From Gallionella sp. (lineage in GTDB: Bacteria > Pseudomonadota > Gammaproteobacteria > Burkholderiales > Gallionellaceae), in contig PLWV01000004.1 in NCBI GenBank assembly GCA_003153155.1, forward strand, positions 40,578-104,577: 64,000 bases of DNA. Direction: 5' to 3'. Every line of letters begins with the position of its first letter. The first letter of the stretch is position 1. The translations under genes were made by a program, and so were the position numbers. The notes under the pieces were generated by a model. That model was given only the letters and a program-made list of their open reading frames with translations, had not been told where the DNA came from and did not search any database. Shown one piece after another: positions 41,063-49,614 of this stretch.

Positions 41063-42013
41063 CTATCGCTTGTTGGCAAAAACCCCCGCCTGATGGGCCT
41101 GCTCATCGGCGAAATAACTGCTGCGCACCATCGGGCCGCAGGCGGCATGGCTGAAGCCCATTTCTTTTGCGGCTTGCTCGAACATCGTGAACGTCTCCAA
41201 TGGCGCATAACGCAGCACCGGCAGATGTCCATCGGAAGGTTGCAGATATTGGCCGATGGTGAGCATGTTCACATCGTGCGCGCGCAGATCGCGCATCACC
41301 TCCAGCACCTCTTCATCAGTCTCGCCCAAGCCCAGCATCAGGCCGGATTTGGTTGGAACGTGCGGGAAGCGCGCCTTGAAATCCCTGAGCAACTTCAGCG
41401 AGTGCGCATAGTCCGCGCCGGGACGCGCCATTTTATACAGGCGCGGCACGGTTTCCAGATTGTGGTTCAGCACATCGGGCAGGCTGACGGAGAGTGCGTC
41501 CAACGCCTCTTCCAGCCGACCGCGAAAATCCGGCACCAGAATTTCCAAACGCGTCGCGGGCGAGCTGGCGCGAATCGCAGTCAGGCAATCGGCAAAATGT
41601 TGTGCGCCGCCGTCGCGCAGATCGTCTCGATCCACGCTGGTGATGACCACATATTTCAGTTTGAGCAGACCGATGGAGCGCGCGAGATTGTCCGGTTCAT
41701 TCACATCGGGAGGCAGCGGCTTGCCGTGCGCCACGTCGCAGAACGGGCAGCGGCGCGTACACAAGTCGCCGAGTATCATGAAGGTCGCCGTGCCCTTGCC
41801 GAAGCACTCGCCGATGTTCGGGCAGGACGCCTCTTCGCACACCGTGTGCAGATTGTGCTCGCGCAACAGGCGCTTCACGTCGTGATAGCCCTGCCCGCTG
41901 CCGGACTTCACGCGTATCCATTCCGGTTTGCGCAGACGCTGCTGCAACTGCACGATCTTGATCGGGTTGCGCGCGGTCTTGGAATGGCCTGTCTGTTTCT
42001 CAGTGGTATTCAT
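41063..42013 (-). CDS. lipA: lipoyl synthase
   Basis: 316 residues from the ATG at 42013; an in-frame ATG 27 bases upstream is a weaker alternative. Radical SAM enzyme that inserts sulfurs into octanoyl groups on lipoyl domains. The auxiliary cluster motif [12 protein letters not shown] and the SAM cluster motif [10 protein letters not shown] are both present, as are [12 protein letters not shown] and the C-terminal [13 protein letters not shown]. Its usual partner lipB lies 6.7 kb upstream on the same strand, beyond an accessory island. Confidence 0.97.
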   Translation of the reverse strand: MNTTEKQTGHSKTARNPIKIVQLQQRLRKPEWIRVKSGSGQGYHDVKRLLREHNLHTVCEEASCPNIGECFGKGTATFMILGDLCTRRCPFCDVAHGKPLPPDVNEPDNLARSIGLLKLKYVVITSVDRDDLRDGGAQHFADCLTAIRASSPATRLEILVPDFRGRLEEALDALSVSLPDVLNHNLETVPRLYKMARPGADYAHSLKLLRDFKARFPHVPTKSGLMLGLGETDEEVLEVMRDLRAHDVNMLTIGQYLQPSDGHLPVLRYAPLETFTMFEQAAKEMGFSHAACGPMVRSSYFADEQAHQAGVFANKR

Positions 42014-42117
42014 GATGGGGTTGGGTCTTCCCATTCCCAACCCTTCGGCAAGCTCAGAATAAACTGGCGTGCGCTCAGGCGAGAATCTGGTTTGATAAAA
42101 ATGGATCGCTTACGTAC

Positions 42118-42290
42118 TACTTGCGCTTGCCCGCAGTAACAGAAGGTTTGGCAGGTTGACGCACGATAAACGGCGTGCCGGTCTGTTCGGCCAGCAAGCG
42201 TGCCTTTTCCGAAGCTCGCAGCAATGCTTGAGGGGCTTTTTGTAGCACAGGGTCTTTTGAATGCGAAACGGGTGCTTTCATATCGGTCAT
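42118..42290 (-). pseudogene. small partner gene of a zeta-like toxin, frameshifted
   Basis: It starts at 42290 with AGGAAGAAGG upstream and overlaps the preceding stop as ATGA. The first frame reads MTDMKAPVSHSKDPVLQK. After one missing A in the run at 42238-42241 the reading resumes as ALLRASEKARLLAEQTGTPF then IVRQP and a basic tail ending at 42118. The restored protein would be about 57 residues. It may be the antitoxin-like or accessory partner of the toxin remnant upstream; the role is inferred only from the overlap. Confidence 0.5.
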
Positions 42291-42441
42291 CCTTCTTCCT
42301 GCAATATGGGTGGTGTACCCGAATTATCGTACAGTTGCCAGCCGTTCACCAGCAACTTGTAGCGCTCAAGATTTCGGATGCCCGCAGCGAAGCGACGCCG
42401 CACAACTGTTTCTCAATCGCCAAGGGTACGGATTTTCGCAT
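42287..42441 (-). pseudogene. C-terminal remnant of a zeta-toxin-like kinase
   Basis: Minus-strand codons give VVRRRFAAGIRNLERYKLLV then NGWQLYDNSGTPPIL and a stop at 42287. This resembles the conserved end of zeta/PezT-type proteins (RRRF, about 15 residues, W-LYDNS). Just upstream the sequence AIEKQ is in another frame, offset by one base in a G run near 42406. The kinase core with its P-loop is absent, so this is a decayed fragment. The assignment rests on a short stretch. Confidence 0.45.
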
Positions 42442-42593
42442 TGTGACGGCTTGAGTTTCTGAGCCATCCAGGCTAATCGCTGAATGACAAATGACCTAAT
42501 CGCATGTAAAGTAAACCGCCCGAATGCAATTGCAAAGCAGTGTGGTGCGAAGTGCGTTCACAAGACCTGCTTAAGGATTAAGGTATCAATACC

Positions 42594-43112
42594 ATGAAAG
42601 AAGCTTTGGTTGCATTGAACACAATTACGCAAGATGGTGTTATCGGTGGTTACGCGATCGGAGGTGCTATCGGCGCGTCATTCTATATCGAAGCAACCAG
42701 TACCGAAGACATTGACGCCTTCGTGTTTCTTGCCCCGGCAAAAGGGTCGTCGCTGATTTCACTGGCCCCGATTTACGACGCACTAAAAAAAATTGGCGGC
42801 GTCGTAGAAAAAGAGCATGTCCGATTCGGGAACTGGCCGGTGCAAATATTGCCTGCTTACAAGCCACTCGTCGAGGACGCGTTGCATGAGTCGCAGGCAG
42901 TTGAATTTGCCGGAGTGCCAACCAGGATATTCACCCCGGAATACCTTTGTGCAATAGCGCTTGATACCGGTAGAACGAAGGATTATTATCGGGTCGCAAT
43001 GTTCATTGAGCAAGGCGCTGTTGATATGAATTTGCTCAGAAGTTTAGTGGATCGCTACGGCCTTTCTGCCAAGGTAAAAAACGTGTCGAACTGGGAAAGT
43101 CAAAATGGATAA
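42594..43112 (+). CDS. nucleotidyltransferase-fold protein, possible toxin of a two-gene module
   Basis: 172 residues. GGYAIGGAIGASFYIEATST followed by EDIDAFV (about residues 18-44) fits the nucleotidyltransferase pattern of a G-rich loop followed by an acidic pair (D-I-D). The rest is alpha/beta without further recognisable motifs. It overlaps by eight bases with a 60-residue basic-helical protein downstream. Such compact nucleotidyltransferase-plus-small-partner pairs are common in accessory regions and several are toxin-antitoxin systems; that role here is inference. Confidence 0.65.
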   Translation: MKEALVALNTITQDGVIGGYAIGGAIGASFYIEATSTEDIDAFVFLAPAKGSSLISLAPIYDALKKIGGVVEKEHVRFGNWPVQILPAYKPLVEDALHESQAVEFAGVPTRIFTPEYLCAIALDTGRTKDYYRVAMFIEQGAVDMNLLRSLVDRYGLSAKVKNVSNWESQNG

Positions 43113-43287
43113 CCAACACCTGTTTGAGCAAGCGGTACGCGCAAAGGCAGCCTATCGTAAGGATGCACGGGCGCTCACATGGGAAGAAAAAGTCGCTTCG
43201 ATTGAGCGCATGCGTGAGGCGTCTAAGGAGGCGCGCAAGGCGATGGGTAAAGCACGTAAGCATAACCAATCTCTTAATAAAGCCTGA
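43105..43287 (+). CDS. small helical partner of the nucleotidyltransferase
   Basis: 60 residues, charged and probably all helical (LFEQAVRAKAAYRKDARALT, then WEEKVASIERMREASKEARK). GGAAAG precedes the ATG by six bases and the start lies inside the end of the upstream gene, indicating translational coupling. No further homology recognised. Confidence 0.6.
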   Translation: MDNQHLFEQAVRAKAAYRKDARALTWEEKVASIERMREASKEARKAMGKARKHNQSLNKA

Positions 43288-43318
43288 CCAAAAAAGCTTT
43301 CACGTAGCTATGCCTTAT

Positions 43319-43447
43319 TTATTCTCGATCCTTGATCGCTCTCTTCTGTTCTTTCCGTTCCGCCTTCCAGAAGACACGTTTCCACTCTTTAAGATGTTTC
43401 CACCATTGAGGCGGCTTGGTCAGGTTTCCTTGTTTTACGTTAGCCAT
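43319..43447 (-). CDS. small basic, tryptophan-rich protein
   Basis: 42 residues from the ATG at 43447, with AAGGA seven bases upstream. The sequence MANVKQGNLTKPPQWWKHLK is followed by a W/K/R-rich helix. Codon use looks coding, but it is short and I cannot name a family or function. It lies between the nucleotidyltransferase pair and a gene on the same strand. Confidence 0.4.
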   Translation of the reverse strand: MANVKQGNLTKPPQWWKHLKEWKRVFWKAERKEQKRAIKDRE

Positions 43448-43580
43448 ATTCGTCCTTATGCTTTTGACTTGCGTGTTTTCTTTGCCGAAGTGGACGGCAG
43501 CAGGCTGGTGAAGAATCAATTGGGCTCCGTCCCGGAAGTCTTCCCGGAAGTCTACAGAAGTGAATAGGACACATAACATG

Positions 43581-44351
43581 CTAGCTCAGCGGCGCCGCTT
43601 TCCCGGTGTCCGCTGGAGCGCTGGGTTGGGCATCATTCTCCGGTCGAGGTGCCTCCCGCTGAACCTTTAAGTTGGCGACGACCTCTGGGTTCGCTTTGGT
43701 GAATATCCATCCGCGAACATGTTGGAGCAATATGTCACTTGCTGCACAAAAAGCATCGCAGGCCTCAATATAGAGCGACTCTGGTAGCGGTTTATCGACC
43801 TCAGAAAGTTTGACTTCGAACCGCCCCTGCTCGCCCTCACCCTCACTCAGCGTTAATGCGCTCATGATGTGTACAGAAGATAGGTGTACATAGCCTGAAG
43901 TGCGATCATAAACCCGACGAATCCACGGAAACTCGGGCTCCAACTTAGCTACTAAGTAGCTGTCCGTTAATTTCTTTCCAGATTGGTCGCATAGGTCTCG
44001 TACGTGTTGCCCCTGCAGAATTGCTAAGGCAAAATCGTGCGGTTTCTCCACGAGGAACGCGGCGAAAACGCGAAGGGCCGTATCGAGTTCAAGTCGAAGT
44101 AACGCACCTGCGCAAATAAGGTTTCTCGCCTGGACGAGCGCCCGAAAGCCCGCAATGAGAGCCTTCGAGCGATTCATAGCGCCCCACACTAGAAAATCCA
44201 TTCCGTAGATCGCCCCGCCGTATACCTCTCCCATAGCTTTGAAGAGGGCGAGGTGATCCCGTTCGATTTCGCTGAGCCGAGCGAGGCTCACCTCAAGTGA
44301 TCTACTCTCCAAATCACGCTTCGGCTGTTTTGTGGGTGGCTGCTCGTTCAT
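43581..44351 (-). CDS. uncharacterised helical protein
   Basis: 256 residues from the ATG at 44351. Mostly alpha-helical, with the segment GALLRLELDTALRVFAAFLV (about 90-110) and VHLSS (about 165), which recalls DUF5677-type proteins of accessory regions; this is a weak resemblance. The C-terminal 25 residues are proline- and alanine-rich. A short palindrome precedes the start by a few bases. Confidence 0.55.
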   Translation of the reverse strand: MNEQPPTKQPKRDLESRSLEVSLARLSEIERDHLALFKAMGEVYGGAIYGMDFLVWGAMNRSKALIAGFRALVQARNLICAGALLRLELDTALRVFAAFLVEKPHDFALAILQGQHVRDLCDQSGKKLTDSYLVAKLEPEFPWIRRVYDRTSGYVHLSSVHIMSALTLSEGEGEQGRFEVKLSEVDKPLPESLYIEACDAFCAASDILLQHVRGWIFTKANPEVVANLKVQREAPRPENDAQPSAPADTGKAAPLS

Positions 44352-44355
44352 GATG

Positions 44356-44371
44356 CCCAACGTAATTTAGG
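44356..44371. repeat. 16-bp imperfect palindrome, copy 1
   Basis: CCCAACGTAATTTAGG. A near-identical copy (CCTAACGTAATTTAGG) lies at 44760-44775. The two copies bracket the broken zinc-finger-like gene, and this copy sits five bases before the ATG of the next gene. Confidence 0.5.
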
Positions 44372-44732
44372 GTGCTGGCTTGTTGTGCACACGACAAAGG
44401 TTGGTACCAGTCTCTGCTTCGTTACGACAGCGACGGCCTTTCTGTTCGAGAACTTTTTCACATCGATTTACCTCTTCCGCGCGGACAAACTTGTAAGTCA
44501 CGCGACCAGGCACAACTGGTTTTACTTTCTCATAGATTTCTCTCGCGAAGTAAATCTATGGCGCGCGCGGTGGCATTGGCCCCTTCATGACGTTGACGTT
44601 ACCGTCTCGACCTTGGGCCATCCACACATCGCTCACAAGGCTCAACATGTCTCGACAGGCCATGGCAGAAATAACAAGTGTCTCTTCACCTTTCGAACCG
44701 CCGACAAATCGACAACTGACTTTTCCTCTCAT
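44367..44732 (-). pseudogene. zinc-finger-like small protein interrupted by an amber codon
   Basis: It starts at 44732 (MRGKVSCRFVGG) with GGAGAG upstream and runs 58 codons to a TAG at 44556-44558. The same frame stays open for 62 more codons to a TAA at 44367, ending RCEKVLEQKGRRCRNEAETG then TNLCRVHNKP, a C-C-C-H pattern like a small zinc finger. Because the frame and the metal-ligand pattern are intact, the TAG looks like a single nonsense mutation. Suppression is possible but not supported. Confidence 0.5.
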
Positions 44733-44759
44733 ATTCGCTCTCCGTCTTCGATGCAACAC

Positions 44760-44775
44760 CCTAACGTAATTTAGG
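44760..44775. repeat. 16-bp imperfect palindrome, copy 2
   Basis: CCTAACGTAATTTAGG, arms CCTAA/TTAGG. See copy 1 at 44356. The stretch from here to 45020 (about 245 bp) shows no gene I can support. Confidence 0.5.
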
Positions 44776-45020
44776 CAACATGAGGTATGCCAAGTTATGC
44801 TGCCTGAAACAAATCACTTTGATCATTTTACTTTCTCGCATATGTGGCTGCAGATCGCCGCCTGTTTTATGGCAACCCAAAATTCCGCAGTTGGAATTTA
44901 AAGTTGTTCCTTAATTTTCTCTGCGCATCTTACGCCACTATTCCGTCGGATGATTCAAACATTCGGCGCATTACGCCTTGCGGCTCTCGTCCCCACAGGG
45001 AGAATACGCCTTACACGGAC

Positions 45021-45796
45021 TCATCGTATGCCTTCGAATCCTTTCATCCGGCCAAGACCGATTGCAGCTAATACAGGCAAGAGGGTTGTCCCAATAATCA
45101 ATCCCTCTCTCTCCTTGAAGGTGTGGATGATGCCAACGAGCCGTGGTAACGACCAATCACCGGAAATCTCGGAGCCACGCGGCCAAGCAAAGATGCCTCC
45201 GCCACTGATGCCCTTGAGTCCAGGTGTTGGAAAGGTTTCCAGAGTTTCTAGATGCACTGCGCGCTTCTTGTGAAAGTGAATGACGATGCTCTCCTCTGGG
45301 AAAGCCCAAGATTGTTGTAAGTTTCTTGCCCTGCGACAACACCTCGAAAAGAGAATATCTCTGATGAGAGACTTTCGCCATTCTTCTTGCCCTTGCTTGC
45401 CGGGTAGCCTGAAGCAGAGCATACAGTCAGTTCACGTGCAGACAGGATCAGTTCAGTTCGAGCTTGAGGAAGTGCTTTGAAGTGGTGCGATATCTCATTT
45501 GCGGATCGTGACGAGAGACGATAGTAGGCAATATCGACAGCATCATCCAACCTCGAAACCTCTGGCGGGAGATCGATATGCGCCATGTATCCCTCGATTG
45601 GACTCAGCCCTGCTTCAGTTGGAGTGAGCAAGGTACCGTTCTTGAGTTCGTCCGTCACGTGAGCCGCAGTGAGTAGAAAGGGCTCGCCATGAAGCTCTAA
45701 AAAGATGGCACTGCCAATTTGGCAAAGCCGCTTTGGCAGATCAGTTCTGATGAACACCGGAACCAGCGCGTCATAGGGATCGAACTCTGTCGTCAA
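45021..45796 (-). pseudogene. trypsin-like serine protease, frameshifted
   Basis: The N-terminal frame (from 45796) contains FLLTAAHV with the catalytic His and DDAVDIAYYRL with the Asp. After FRGVVAGQETYNNLG the frame is lost at the GGG run 45305-45307. One base added there restores FPEESIVIHFHKKRAVHLET and LKGISGGGIFAWP, which holds the catalytic Ser (GxSGG). All three triad residues are therefore preserved across the break. There is no signal peptide, so it would be cytoplasmic. It is next to a restriction-modification gene. Confidence 0.7.
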
Positions 45797-45910
45797 AGGG
45801 CTAACGCTCCTAAAAGGTACCGGTACCGGAGTCCAATTGTTTTATGCTTCGACGGGGCTCAACAGGAACAGGTTGATGTTTTCGACACCGGTGCCTAGTG
45901 CCCAATTTGA

Positions 45911-48745
45911 CTATGTATTTTCAACCAGCGCAATCTCTTCATCTGTCAGGCCGTAGAGCGCATACACCAACTGGTCGATCTGCTTGTCGGTCGCGTCTAT
46001 CTGGCGTTGCAATAGGTTGTTGTCTTGCGGGGTTTTCGCGGCGGCGAGTTGTTGATGCAGGGCGAGCATTTTATTGACGAGCGAAGAAATAAATTCTGTT
46101 GTTTTTTCGTTTGCGCTTTTAATTGGTAAAACTTCTAAATCGTAATGCTGTATGTAGGGGTACGATTCAGGATTGGTTATCAGCTTATTTCTAAAATAAT
46201 AATTCATAAGTTTTGAATTTATCAGCCCCAGCATAAATAATAAATCAGCCTTTATTCTTGGCAGCACTAAATAAACTGACTGTTCTGCGTATACGCCGTC
46301 ATTATCAACTGTGGCAGTAATTGTATTGCCAGTTTTTCTAATCAGAATCTTTGGGGTTGTTTCATGCTTTTCCCTTCTCTTAGTTCCTCCAAATATTATT
46401 GCGTTATCGAAATCAAAATATTGCTTTTGAGGATGCGTAAACTTGCCGAAATTTCTTCCCGTTACAATCGGTGTACTATCTTTAAACTTGTGCTCTAAAA
46501 AAGATTCATTCTTATTCTTTACCATCATTCCAACATGAATCATGAAGTAGTGCTTTAGTGGCAGCGTGTCATTTTCCATCTTTGTGATAACACTAGAAGA
46601 CTCTAAAGATTGGTTCAAATTGATACAAAATAGTTCGTTGTCTATATCTTCAAAATTTCTTTTTTCTGTTTTGTACTCGTCTAAAATCACGCCATCTTTA
46701 AATATATTTCGTGAGATTTCGAAGTCTTCATTTTTTCCTTTAAATAAAGTCAGAATGATATTGCCAGCCACAACACCTTTAAATTCACCCTTTGGCAAAT
46801 CTACAATTTCTTTAATCAAAGTATTTTTCACTAATATCTCGCGTAGAAACTTATAACTCGGAGTATCCAATAATCTATTGGGAAGAATCATCCCTAGATA
46901 ACCTGATTTGTTTGTCAGAGAGACACCCTTTTCAACAAACATTGGAAAATAGTTCATTTTGAACACATCAATCGAGCGATATTTCGATTTAAAATAATTC
47001 CAAACGCTTTCTCCGATGACTGATTTTTCAACTGTAACCCAAGGTGGATTCCCAATCACCGCATCAAATCCGCCCACCTTGAAAATCTGCGGGAACGCTG
47101 TATGCCAGTTGAACACATTGATGCGTTCATTCATGAGTTGCATAGATTCCATGTCCAAGTCGAGCTGACCTACATTGAAGTCCGGGCTGATCAGCGAATT
47201 ACCACACTGGATGTTGCGTTCGAGGTCAGGCAGCACGCGCTCATGGAACAGCTTCATCTGCGCGTTGAGCGTCTGGCCGGATTCGCCTTCGAGTACCTTG
47301 AGCAGCAGCGAGAGTTTGGTCACTTCCACCGCCTGCGTGTCGATGTCCACGCCGTAGATGTGTTCGAGCAGGATGCGTTTCTTTTCCGCCGTGGTGAGCC
47401 GCCATTCACCGTGCACAGCGGAATAAATGCGCGCGGTCTTGCCTTTGCTGTGTTTCTCCGCGCCCTCTTCGACATAGCGCGCCAGATACCAGTCGAGCAG
47501 ATATTGATACGCGCCGATCAGAAAAGAGCCGGAGCCGCAGGCGGGATCGAGGACGGTGATGCCCGCCGCCTGCTTGGCGCTCTTGTCTTCCAGCAGCTTG
47601 CCCACGGTATGCGCAACGATGTAGTCCACGATGTAGGTGGGCGTGTAGTACACACCGCCTGCCTTCTTGACTTCCGGCTTATCTTCCACCACCGCGCGGT
47701 TGCCCGCAGTCAGGCGGATCACCTTGCCGAGGAATTGCTCGTACACGCTGCCGAGGATGTCTGCGCCGAGCACGGAAAATTCGTAGGGGCAATCCGGGTA
47801 GTAGAGATTCTTGAAAATCTCCTTGAGTGGTTTGTCGTCTATTGCAAGGTTTAGCGTGAGCTCGTCCGGTGCTTCTTCACGGCCTTTTTCGCGTTTGAAA
47901 TGGAACAGGCCGGAGTTGTAGCGGTCGTCTGCCGCGCGAAACAGTTCGCGCAATCTGCCATAAACGTTGACGCCGTTTTGCAGTGCCATCAGCCGGCCAT
48001 AAGTTTCGATGCCACGGTCTTCGCAGATGCGCAGGAAGATGATGCGGTCTATGGTTTGCTGCACCGCAAAGTTGAGTTCGCGCTGGCTTAGGTTGGCGTT
48101 GCGCAGCGCGATGTTATGCGCGAGCAGGTTGCGCCAGTCTTCGATCTCTTCCAGAAAAGCGCTGTCTACTTCGGTGGTGCCGCGCTTGCCCTTGGTGCTG
48201 ACGGCGTATTTGTCGAACGAGCCTTTTTTAATCGCATCGGGAGAAAAGATCGCGGCGATCTCGTCCCACTTTTCCGCATAGTCGTGGAAGGTGCAGTAGA
48301 ACAGGCGCGACTTGCTGGCCTTGTCGTTTTTGTCCGGCTTCTGGCGGCAGTCATAAATGGCGAATTCCTCAAAGTCGGTGACGATGGACAGCGGCAGCTT
48401 GGCCGACCACGCATAGCGGCGTAATTGGAATGCGGGTTCCACGTCATCCTTGACGTTGACAGACGGCTTTTTCGCTTCGAGAAAAAATTTGCGTTGGCCT
48501 CCGACGCGGAAGCTGTAATCCGGCGCGCGGGTGGAGATGCCAACCTTGATCGCATCTTCGTGGATGACATCGCGGTAGGCTTCCGCATAGCCCGCGCTGT
48601 TGTCCATGTCCCAGCCGAGTGCTTTAAAAAACGGATTGATGAAGTCAAGCCTGACCTGTGTCTCGTTGTATTTGCCGTTGCGGTATGCGTCGAGGTTGCG
48701 CTCGAAGTTTTCGATCAGGGTCAGAACGGTTTGCGGGGCGGGCAT
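45911..48745 (-). CDS. type IIG restriction-modification enzyme (Eco57I-like)
   Basis: 944 residues from the ATG at 48745, with AAGGA six bases upstream. A PD-(D/E)xK-like nuclease region lies at about 95-120 (APDYSFRV ... FFLEAKKPS). The adenine methyltransferase has motif I DPACGSGSFLIGAYQ and motif IV GNPPWVTVEK; the specificity domain occupies about 640-900. A single chain thus carries cutting, methylation and target recognition. The part encoding the specificity domain (about 46100-47030) is clearly richer in A and T than the rest, suggesting a separate origin. It lies in the island between lipA and lipB. Confidence 0.88.
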   Translation of the reverse strand: MPAPQTVLTLIENFERNLDAYRNGKYNETQVRLDFINPFFKALGWDMDNSAGYAEAYRDVIHEDAIKVGISTRAPDYSFRVGGQRKFFLEAKKPSVNVKDDVEPAFQLRRYAWSAKLPLSIVTDFEEFAIYDCRQKPDKNDKASKSRLFYCTFHDYAEKWDEIAAIFSPDAIKKGSFDKYAVSTKGKRGTTEVDSAFLEEIEDWRNLLAHNIALRNANLSQRELNFAVQQTIDRIIFLRICEDRGIETYGRLMALQNGVNVYGRLRELFRAADDRYNSGLFHFKREKGREEAPDELTLNLAIDDKPLKEIFKNLYYPDCPYEFSVLGADILGSVYEQFLGKVIRLTAGNRAVVEDKPEVKKAGGVYYTPTYIVDYIVAHTVGKLLEDKSAKQAAGITVLDPACGSGSFLIGAYQYLLDWYLARYVEEGAEKHSKGKTARIYSAVHGEWRLTTAEKKRILLEHIYGVDIDTQAVEVTKLSLLLKVLEGESGQTLNAQMKLFHERVLPDLERNIQCGNSLISPDFNVGQLDLDMESMQLMNERINVFNWHTAFPQIFKVGGFDAVIGNPPWVTVEKSVIGESVWNYFKSKYRSIDVFKMNYFPMFVEKGVSLTNKSGYLGMILPNRLLDTPSYKFLREILVKNTLIKEIVDLPKGEFKGVVAGNIILTLFKGKNEDFEISRNIFKDGVILDEYKTEKRNFEDIDNELFCINLNQSLESSSVITKMENDTLPLKHYFMIHVGMMVKNKNESFLEHKFKDSTPIVTGRNFGKFTHPQKQYFDFDNAIIFGGTKRREKHETTPKILIRKTGNTITATVDNDGVYAEQSVYLVLPRIKADLLFMLGLINSKLMNYYFRNKLITNPESYPYIQHYDLEVLPIKSANEKTTEFISSLVNKMLALHQQLAAAKTPQDNNLLQRQIDATDKQIDQLVYALYGLTDEEIALVENT

Positions 48746-48764
48746 GCTTCGTCCTTTATGGGAA

Positions 48765-49445
48765 TTAGGCAGATTCGCCTGTAGGAGCACGCCCTGCGTG
48801 CGAATCGCGGGCATGGCCCGCTCCTACAGATATCAAATGCTGCTGCAAACCATGGATCAAATTCTGCGCCAGTTGCGCTTGCAGTTCGTTGATCGAGACG
48901 GTGATGCCGAGTTCGCAAGCTTGTGTCACGCGCAGTCCGGCATAGCCGCACGGGTTGATGTTGGCGAACGGGGTCAGGTCCATATCCACATTGAACGCCA
49001 GGCCGTGATAGCAATAACCATTCTTGATCTTCAGTCCCAGCGCGGCGATCTTCGCATCGTCCACATACACGCCGGGCGCGTCCTGGCGCCGTTGTGCGGC
49101 CACGCCGAATTCGCCGAGCAAGTCGATCACCGCTTGTTCCATCAGGCGCACCAGTTCGCGCACGTTGATTTTCCAGCGGCGCATATCGAGCAACAGGTAA
49201 GCGACGATTTGGCCGGGGCCGTGATAAGTGATCTGTCCGCCGCGATCGATTTTTAAGACGGGGATGTTCGTGCTGTGCAACAGGTGTTCCGGCTTGCCCG
49301 CCAAGCCTTGCGTGTAAATGGGCGGATGTTGCACCAGCCAGATCTCGTCGCGTGTTTCGCTGGTGCGTTCAGCGGTGAATTGCTTCATCGCGTCCCAAGT
49401 CGGTTGATACTCAACCAGCCCCAATGATTTGACGTGTGGTGTCAT
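48765..49445 (-). CDS. lipB: octanoyl-ACP:protein octanoyltransferase
   Basis: 226 residues. It transfers octanoyl from ACP to lipoyl domains, the step before LipA. Motifs: YTQGLAGKPEHLL, RGGQITYHGPGQIVAYLLLD and GLKIKNGYCYHGLAFNVDMD with the catalytic Lys; the conserved Cys is in NPCGYAGL. The last 20 residues (SVGAGHARDSHAGRAPTGES) are encoded by a REP element and do not belong to the family. It is preceded by DUF493, dat and dacC in the same direction. Confidence 0.95.
   Translation of the reverse strand: MTPHVKSLGLVEYQPTWDAMKQFTAERTSETRDEIWLVQHPPIYTQGLAGKPEHLLHSTNIPVLKIDRGGQITYHGPGQIVAYLLLDMRRWKINVRELVRLMEQAVIDLLGEFGVAAQRRQDAPGVYVDDAKIAALGLKIKNGYCYHGLAFNVDMDLTPFANINPCGYAGLRVTQACELGITVSINELQAQLAQNLIHGLQQHLISVGAGHARDSHAGRAPTGESA
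48779..48831. repeat. GTAGGAGC-type REP pair at the 3' end of lipB
   Basis: CTGTAGGAGCACGCC at one end faces GGCATGGCCCGCTCCTACAG at the other, giving a palindromic REP unit. Related copies lie at 49480-49600 and 54148-54208. It overlaps the last codons of lipB. Confidence 0.8.
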
Positions 49446-49477
49446 TCCGTTTCTATTTTAAACATGAAGTCATGGCG

Positions 49478-49602
49478 CTATTGTAGGAGCGCGCCATGCG
49501 CGCGAATCACGATATTGTCGCAGGCAGCACCCGCAAGAGGTACGCCGTGGTTGTAAGGGGCTGAAGCCCCAACAACACACGCAGGGCCTGCTCCTACATT
49601 AT
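49478..49602. repeat. GTAGGAGC-type REP pair between DUF493 and lipB
   Basis: TTGTAGGAGCGCGCCATGCG on the left faces GCAGGGCCTGCTCCTACA on the right. Inner palindromes include GGGGCTGAAGCCCC near 49558. It fills the gap between the two genes. Confidence 0.75.
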
Positions 49603-49614
49603 TTGGAAGTGGAA

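Noticed and set aside
44351-44775. Integron attC sites around the small broken gene
   Set aside because: One copy has a core-like GTTGGGC, but the second does not fit, no paired left-hand site was found and there is no integrase in the window.
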